Of a stretch of 64,000 bases of DNA, positions 57,166 to 64,000 are shown in pieces. Origin of the DNA: Falciphora oryzae. Taxonomy: Eukaryota > Ascomycota > Sordariomycetes > Magnaporthales > Magnaporthaceae. Position 1 is the stretch's first letter. Every line of letters begins with the position of its first letter. The notes under the pieces were generated by a model. It worked only from the letters and a program-made list of their open reading frames with translations, was not told where the DNA came from and made no database searches. The stretch covers positions 416,663 to 480,662 of the forward strand of contig JNVV01000015.1 of the NCBI GenBank assembly GCA_000733355.1. Direction: 5' to 3'. The translations under genes and the position numbers were made by a program.

Positions 57166-57495
57166 ATTCTCAGAAACGTCAAGTTACTATTGAGAGCAAT
57201 CATGGAGGAGATGGGAGCAGATCAACAATTAGAAGAAGGGAGCTGGGTCTGTCGGGCAGATAAGGAGTGGGAGGAACCGTCAGTTATCAGTCATTCTCAA
57301 GGATGCGGGCTGCTCGACATGTCGGGTCATCTGCGCCGCCTGTGTCTTAATGTAAAGCAGCATGAATACGACCTAAAAGCGCGCGGCTGATGGGCAAGCT
57401 CGAGTCATTGGTGCTATCTGGTACATGTGTGCATGCAAATTGCAGCCGCCAGCTGACCGCTAAACAGTGAGGGAACCCCTGACATGTGGGCGGCA
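57166..57495. other. Antiporter promoter / deaminase-MYND 3' region
   Basis: 330 bases between two minus-strand genes; no gene seen. Confidence 0.4.
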
Positions 57496-60400
57496 CTACC
57501 CGAGACGTCGAAGCACGTCACGCACTCCCTGCCCCGCGCTCGTCAGCAATCCCCGCCCATCGCCGCCTTCAACAAACTCGAGCAGCCTGCCAGCTGCCCT
57601 GGCATTGTGCACTTCCATCGGGGCCACGACCCTCAGCAGCCGCCTGTAGAAGTCAAGGAGCTCAAGCAGCGTCCTGGCTTCCATCGTCTCCGAAAACCCA
57701 TAGTCCTCCGCCGCGCCCCGAAGCTCTGGTACTTCGGAGAATGCCCCGCCCAGCAGCACACTTCGCACTTGCGTCTCCGGCAGAGCAAGCAGGTGCTTCA
57801 GCCTCCAGACCGAGGGGTGCGCGTGCCGCCGCTCCTGCGCCCCTCTCGCTCCCTCGGTTGGCAAGACTCCAACTCGGCTTGGAGGGAGTGAAAAGAAAGA
57901 CAGAAGGGGGTTGTGATACTTGGGCAGGTGCTTGCTGTCATCAGGCGGTAGGTACTTTGCAAACAGCTCAGGAAGGCGGCCGCTCTCCCACGCGCGCCAG
58001 AAATCCTCAAAGGGACAGGCCGGTCGTCTCTCGGCTCTGGTGGGCCTACGCAATCTACGCGGCATCAGGGCGTCCTCTTCCTCTTCCCAGCGGGATCCGC
58101 CGAGAAGGCGGATGTAGAAGTTCCCGAGCTGGCGCTCGTCGTGCTCGTCGTCGCACGTGGCGAACCCAAAGTCGTACCAGTGGTCGACGTTCTGCGCATC
58201 CGGGTTGGGACTCAGCATGTCTAGAGCAAGGGCATAGAATGTGAAGCAGTACCCTTTCGCCCAAGGGGCAAAGCTCTGGGGATCCTGGCTCCGCTCTGTC
58301 GCGGGGAGGTAGCGCCGCCCACGCTCCATCGCCGCCTTGAAGGTTTCGAGCCCCTGGTCGCTCGGCGAGGGTGCAGAGAAGTCAAGGACGTGGCGGTTCT
58401 GAAGGAACCACGGGAAGTATCCCCCTCGCGCTCTTTCTGGCAGTTTTGAATACAGCCTGATGATGTTTTCCGCCAAGGTCCCGCTCTGCTGCCACTGGCG
58501 CAGGAGCAGGAACGTCGGTGTTTCCTGCTCGCGACGGTCTAGGCAAACGCTGATGCCTTGGTAGAGGCTAAGCAGAAAGCTTTCCTCCCCCGGATGGCGA
58601 CACCTCGAAAATCCGAATTCCTCCCGCGTAGTCTCGTCTGTGGGCAGCAGGTCGCTCGCCATGTCTTCGCAGAGTCTGTCGGCCGTCGTTATCGGGCGAT
58701 ACGAGCATCCGGTTAGGTGCCAGATGCCCATCATCTTCTGGCATCGCTCGCTACAAAAGTAGTCACGGCTGCATAGACTGCAGTGCCGGGTGGTGTCTCT
58801 CCCGCAGGTGCTGCACTCGCTACTCCCCGCCCAAACAGCCACCGGGGCTCCCGTGTCGAGACTAGGGATGCCAAGGACTGGACAGCCCTCTTGGCCCTCA
58901 GGCGTCTCGGGATTGTTGTCTTCGTCGACATGGGCGATGTTTGTTGCGGATGCGGCTATGCGCTCAGCCCGGAGCTGGCCTTCAGCAAGCCACTTCGTCC
59001 ATGCCTCGCCGCCGAACTGCCGAGGGATCGTCGCGACTGTTGAGCCCCCGACTGTCGACTCCTTTGCATGAACGGGGCTTGTCTTTGGCGTGGTCAACAG
59101 CGTGTTCTTCATGGCGATCTCGGCAGCCTCAACAGCCCTGGCGACCCTCTCTGCCTCGTCCGGGCCGAGAGAGAGGGAAGGGAGTGTCCAAAGGTTGTAT
59201 AGTTTGCCGTGGGAGCCCCGCGTCGTGACCCCCTGGTACCCCTGAAGGAACTTGGCGCAGAGGAAGCAGCTCCTTTTGCTGCAGCCGATGTACGGGAACA
59301 CGCCGCCTCCTTGACGATCCTGGGTGGCTGCCGCCAACACGATCTGCACCTCGGCGTGGATCTCACCCGCAGGTTCCATGAGGCAGTCGAAGCCGAGCTG
59401 CAGTTCAGCGAATGACAGTGGGTTCGAGTTTTTGCCCTTGGGCTTTCTGCCTCTCGAGTTCTTGCCTCTTCCTTTGCCTTTGGTCATCTTGCCGCTTTTC
59501 CCCATCACTTTAGCAACCGACCCAGGACTGGGCCTGAGGTCCAGAGCGGCAAATGCGGTCTCTAGCGACCACAGTCGTTCCGGCTGTGGTTCGGGGTCGC
59601 ATCTGCTTGATTTGATTGTCACCGGCACGATCGATAGGCTGTCGAAACCAGGCAGACTCGTTGCTCGGGCGAAGGTTTCCAAGGCCCTGGCCAGTCTCCC
59701 TAGGAATCCCAGCGCCCTTTTGAGCTGTAGCATCTCGGCGGCTTCAGGAGGCTTGCCGACCGCCTTGGCGATGGCACCCTCATCATAGCCTCGCCACAGC
59801 AGATATGCCTTTTGAACTGCGCCCCCGAAGCCCGCTAGCGTGGAGGTCTTGTGGATGTTGTTGACTTCGACATGGAGCGCTGCCGCAAGATAAATCCATG
59901 CTTCTGAGAGGGAAGGATCCTCGGGATTCGACTCGGGGGATTGGGGAACCCAGCCAGTCCGTTCAAACGCCTCCTTGACATCATGCATGTAGTCCACAAT
60001 CCGGAACCTATACGTCTGCACCAGATCTTCCCAAAGCCCAGCTCCGATTGCCACTGCTTTGGGATCTTGATGAGATACCCGGCCGTTGATTCGCTATTAG
60101 CAATTCTGACTCCCAGAATAGGACTGAGTATCGTCGATAACCATACCGGAACATCCCAGGGTGGCAATCTGCCGCAGGCCAGCTTCCAGGGTTTTAAGCA
60201 TCGCAGCAACCGGATCTTCCCGCCCTAGCTCCTTGTTTCTGGCAACCAGGATCTCGACTCGATCGGGCCACTTAATCAACAGGGAAGCCGAGACGTGATC
60301 GCGGCCCCTGGCGCTGGCTACAAGCTCGGCTAGCCTGTCGAGAAAGGCCTTCATAAGCCTAGAGTCGCGCCCCGTGTCATGTGGAGCGTTTGCGGCGATG

Positions 60401-60573
60401 GAGTCGTCGTCTTCAGCATCCTCGTCGTGGCTGTCATCATCCGGCAGGGCGTTAAAGTTGGATGCTGGTTCCTCGACCTGGCCTCCGTTCCTCAATCGCA
60501 GGAGCTTGGCAAAGGCCTCGAACCTGGCCTGGTCCAGGCCCGGGAGCCCCCAGTGGAAAACCCCGTCGCCCAT
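57496..60573 (-). CDS. OTT_1508-type deaminase domain protein with MYND zinc finger
   Basis: Exons 60573-60147 and 60056-57496 give 995 residues from MGDGVFHWGLPGLDQARFEA; an in-frame ATG at 60645 would add 24. The join (donor GTATGG, acceptor CAAAG) makes TLGCSAVAIGAGLWEDL. After a helical N-terminal region and a Lys/Gly-rich patch (about 329-353), residues about 370-440 match the fungal OTT_1508-type deaminase. HAEVQ at 376 gives the zinc-binding His and catalytic Glu. IGCSKRSCFLCAKFL gives the Cys-X2-Cys pair (about 406 and 409), with HGKLYNLWTLP after it. A MYND finger (CSTCGRDTTRHCSLCSRDYF onward, with HLTGC; about 557-593) follows, with every ligand kept. The C-terminal 400 residues are unassigned. 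The deaminase superfamily includes base-editing enzymes and polymorphic toxins; the substrate here is unknown. MYND fingers recruit partners. Confidence 0.85.
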
Positions 60574-63148
60574 CTCGCCTTTGGAGCTTTGATTGGGGGT
60601 GGCGATCGAGGATGGTAGATGAGGGTTGGGAGGACAAGGGGTCAAACTTGCCAGAAGATGGGAAATTTTGCACCCCTCGGCTTACTCCTCCATCATTTCT
60701 AACCCCGCGCGAAAGGTGCCTGATATCTGGTGCCTGTTTGCTGGTTACACATCGACCTGGTTGGTCAACATTCTATTGGTCGACGCGTTCGTGCATCGTG
60801 TGGGCTCTGAGGATAGGTGCCTACCTAGGTAGCCTCTCAATGACGAGATAAAAAAAAAAGGAGAAAGACAAAGAAGAAGGGAAAACAAGGCTGGCGACAA
60901 GCGAGTATTCACAGCCTGAATTAGAACTTGTGGCCAGGTACCAAAATGAAGTCTCGCTCGTCAGAGACAAGCCGGCTGCGCCAGACGTGAGAAGGCAGTC
61001 ACTATATTCTAGGCTCGGATCTACTACCGCAGCAGTGTCATTGTAAGCATCTTGTCTTCTTGTCATACCCGTACCTTATTAGCCATTGATACGCCGCCTC
61101 CTGGTTTATATTAGGTCTTCTAACGACTCCATGGTGGACAGCCCGCGCGAGGATGAAGCGTCTTGCTACCCTACCGCCCAGAATATTTACTTGAAGGCAA
61201 GGAACAAGGACCTCAACCATGCCTGGCCGCCTTTGCACCTTTTAGGAACCATCGGAGCCTTTTTGGGTGTCCCCCGGACGTGTGCTATTTTTGGTGTCTC
61301 TCTGGCGTGTTCTCCCTCGCTCCTCTTCACCACCGATCCACAAGCTCTTGTTTATGGAGCTTTGGCCGGGGTACTTCATGGGCGATGGGTTATGTTTGAT
61401 AGGCGGGAGACCCCCGCAGAGCAGGTTCCCACAGTGCTGCCAGGGATTCGCTAGGCAGCCGATGCACTCTTGGGTGGCAATATGGCAAGCGATCTGACAG
61501 TGTTTGCATTTGTCGAGCTGGGGAGGCGGCTGGTGAGACATCTTGCCCTAAATAAGCGATTCGAACGGAGACGCTTCAGGTTTTTTTTGCACGGTCGGTA
61601 TGATAAGATAGGTAGGGATGCATGGGAGAGAATCAGGAGTCGGGGGAGATGCATTTTGGGAAAGTAGCAACTGGCGTCTACGGATGGCGAGCTTTTGTGC
61701 TTTCTTGGTGGAAGCCGCTCAAACGGTGGACACGCCGTAGCCGAAAGATATGGGTGATAGAGGGCCTCATGATGGGCTGGGAGCGACGGGTGACAGATGC
61801 TTAGCCACCACATATGAGACAGTGAGTGTTGGCCGTCAGTGGGTTGCCAGCAGCGGGACGTCCCGGTTCGCAGCCCATCGCCAGGTCGGCCAAGGCTGAG
61901 CGAGGCAAAGTCGAATAAAGTGCCGGGCAAATCAGTCCCTGGAGGGGGCAGGTGGGGCCCCAAGCCGACCTGGCGTTCATCGTCATCGTGCCCAAGTGAC
62001 GGGGCTTGTAGGAGAGATATGGCGCGTAGCAGAGGTGTCATTCTGTTCACACCTAAACACTTGTCTTGGCGATGTTGTCGTTGTTGTTGCAAGCCTGACA
62101 GGCAGCCAACAACCCCTGAATCTCACGACAGAAGACGGCGCAGATCATTGGTGGTGCTGCGCTGGGTGGCTGGGATCTACTGATTCTATAGAACCCACTC
62201 CAGTGCTGGGTTCCCAGGGGTTTCCTCCAATAAAACCCCTCTACATGGGACCTTGGGAGTGGATGCTACAGGGCCCACCCCCAGATTCCCAAGGCAGCAT
62301 CCCCGTGATCACCACGGCTGTTGGTGCGGCCTCGGTGAAGCGCGACGCAGGTCCAATCGCGTCCAAAATCGTTCAACTCACCCCGAGACAGGCCTCTGCC
62401 AAGAGCCCGATCGAGACATCTAGCGGCCGAGACACAAAAATTACATGATTCCTACGCCCGACTCTGCAGCCAGCCTGCCTTGTAAGTGCTGTTATCCCTC
62501 CCGGGAAGGATGACATCTCCACGGTTGGCGGGCCGTTTCGCTTCGCCACTCTCGGTGCGACGATCCCACTCACCTGCTGATGTAATCGGGTGTTGGTTCA
62601 GACACTTATGTGTGCATGCTCCTCGCGGGGTCGGGCCATGCCACCCAAATCATAGGCCGCCGTCTTCGCTCCTTCCCTCTCAACTTTGTCCCAGCCCTTT
62701 ATCAAGCCGGCCAGTAGCACATCCTCGAACGGCTCCCGCGGCGAACGGAATGGTCGGTTTGGTAGAGGATTGCTCCCACCTTCCATGCGTGAAGCACAGG
62801 AAACCCACGTAAAATTCGAGCACGAGTGTTGTCAGGTGTGCTGTTTTAGGTATAAAATTCCTCGTGGTAGGGGGCACTCGGTTGGAGGGTGTCGAGCTAA
62901 GATAAACCTCCTCCCCAAACAGGTTTTCGTAACGAGGTCACCAAAAAAGGTGACCGAGTGAGCCTCTGCTGCCCTTCGCCCTTTTTTTCTTCTTCTTTTC
63001 TTCTTCTTCTTTTTTTTTTGTACTGGGTGTGTACATCATTCTTTTTCTCCTTTATTCCGCGGACCTCTCCCAGTAACTGACGACCCGCGATTGTAGCAGG
63101 CGTGTACTCAACAGTCACTCGTTCGGGTCGCCAAGACACTACTTTGCC
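60574..63148. other. 2.6-kb region without a confident gene
   Basis: Contains the deaminase-MYND promoter, a possible small Cys-rich frame (61242-61541), a CT-rich tract near 62980-63020 and a perfect 7-base inverted repeat (GGTCACC, six A, GGTGACC) at about 62937-62956. No RNA gene recognised. Confidence 0.45.
61242..61541 (-). CDS. Possible small cysteine-rich protein
   Basis: A 99-codon frame beginning MSHQPPPQLDKCKHCQIACH. It has seven cysteines in the first 45 residues: KCKHC, AC, a CIGC pair, then HC and LC. This is more cysteine than expected by chance, and the spacing could bind zinc. The C-terminal half is low-complexity and charged, so an intron after about residue 50 is possible. 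No signal peptide and no family known to me. Confidence 0.3.
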   Translation of the reverse strand: MSHQPPPQLDKCKHCQIACHIATQECIGCLANPWQHCGNLLCGGLPPIKHNPSPMKYPGQSSINKSLWIGGEEERGRTRQRDTKNSTRPGDTQKGSDGS

Positions 63149-64000
63149 ATGGGCAATATCCTTTACTTCCACGCGCAACAGCCCGCTACCAAGGTTGCAA
63201 GCTGGCTACAAGCTTGCGATAAAGACCATAAAGAATGCCAGCAGCCGTTTGACGCTGTAAGCTCACCTCATGCTTCATGTACTTCATTCCACGGCTAACA
63301 ACGCTTCCATTGCACGCAGGATTATGAAACCCGATTTCCGCACCGACACGTGCCGCCGCTCCGTTTCAGGCTGCTTGACCTCGAGCTGGGCCGCGTCAGG
63401 GACGCAAGCCTGGACGACAGATATGTTGCCCTCAGCTACGTCTCCTCGGACCCGTCCACATCTTCCTCGTTCCACCTTGACGAGTCCAACCTCGAAAGCG
63501 TCGCCGTTGAGGGCTGGTTGAAGACGATCCGGCCGAGCCTGTCCAAGACTATATCCGACGCTATAGATTTCGTTCAGGCCCTGGGCGAGCGCTCCCTCTG
63601 GGTGGATGCCCTCTGTTATGCTTATGACTCCAGAAGGGACAAGAAGTACTGCGGTAGGATGATGACATCTGTGTATCGGGGATCGTACCTCACTCTCGTT
63701 GCAGCGTCAGGGCTTGGCGCAGACCCAGGACTAGCAGTAAGCGATCATGGCCCGGCAGCCCTGCCAAGGTCCAGGACCTTAACTGGCATCTAGCCCGATC
63801 GGCGTACAACCAAAGAGGTTGGACATTGGGGGAGCTTGTGCTCTCGCGGAGGCTCGTCGTGTTTATTGCCGGCCGTGTTTTTTTCTCCTGCCAATCGTCG
63901 CAGCGAAACGACCAGACATTCTCGGAACAAGCAGGTCCCTTCCAACTCCTATCCAAACGAGGCGTCCCCCTTTTTGTGCCCCCACAACTCTCTGGTCTTC
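63149..64000 (+). pseudogene. HET (heterokaryon incompatibility) domain gene, frameshifted and cut by window edge
   Basis: Exon 1 (63149-63256, MGNILYFHAQQPATKVASWL onward) joins exon 2 at 63320 in phase 0. Exon 2 carries the three HET blocks. The first is RYVALSYVS. The second is ERSLWVDALCYAYDSRRDKK followed by YCGRMMTSVYRGSYLTLVAA, SGLGADPGL. The third is QRGWTLGELVLSRRLVVFIA with GRVFFSCQ, in a different frame. The shift must fall at about 63735-63785, between DPGLA and KVQDLNWHLARSAYNQ. A GT-AG segment there would be only about 22 bases, too short for an intron, so a one-base indel is more likely. In the working family, the HET domain executes cell death after fusion of incompatible hyphae. 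The gene runs past the right edge, so the rest is unseen. If the indel is an assembly error, it is intact. Confidence 0.75.

Overview
The window is nuclear DNA from a filamentous ascomycete, most likely a Sordariomycete. Genes carry short GT-AG introns with CTRAC branch points. Housekeeping proteins (RHO1, Elongator Elp1, Nop15, Rud3, Get1) have Pezizomycotina-type sequences, and incompatibility-type families (NACHT/ankyrin, nucleoside phosphorylase, HET) are present. A transposon is full of stop codons and TpA dinucleotides, as expected after repeat-induced point mutation (RIP). I cannot name the species. No rRNA, tRNA or CRISPR was recognised. All exon joins were inferred by hand from splice signals and reading frame.

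Layout. 1.6-8.0 kb: a DUF3984 protein (-) diverges from ELP1 (+, five exons). 8.2-9.5 kb: mitochondrial ribosomal protein uL24m (-). 12.0-13.3 kb: RHO1 (+, five exons). 14.7-15.0 kb: a 29-residue cysteine-rich, metallothionein-like microgene (-). 16.8-18.8 kb: an AVT-type amino acid transporter (-). 19.3-22.5 kb: a seven-exon arylsulfatase (-) with degraded duplicate fragments past its 3' end. 22.9-25.7 kb: a decayed pogo/Fot-like DNA transposon with 88-bp inverted repeats and a TA target duplication. 26.1-27.8 kb: a GPI-anchored aspartyl protease (-). 31.4-35.6 kb: a PTAR1-like protein (-), GET1 (+) and an unnamed membrane protein (+). 36.7-39.1 kb: a ubiquitin-like-domain protein and a PHD-finger protein that may be one gene. 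39.6-44.6 kb: NOP15 and RUD3 (+).

From 45.8 kb to the right edge the content is accessory and resembles a fungal non-self recognition island. A DUF7580-nucleoside phosphorylase protein (-) diverges from an acuF-like C2H2 protein (+) with a 78-bp in-frame tandem repeat. That gene runs directly into a broken phosphorylase-NACHT-ankyrin (NLR-type) gene. A Sod2-type Na+/H+ antiporter (-), an OTT_1508-type deaminase with a MYND finger (-) and a frameshifted HET-domain gene at the right edge follow.

The left two thirds is mostly conserved growth machinery: tRNA modification, ribosome assembly, cell-wall GTPase signalling, Golgi tethering and tail-anchored protein insertion. The right third has expanding and decaying receptor-like genes. 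The most interesting items are the composite broken NLR locus, the clustering of nucleotide-handling effector-type domains, the microgene and the deaminase-MYND protein.
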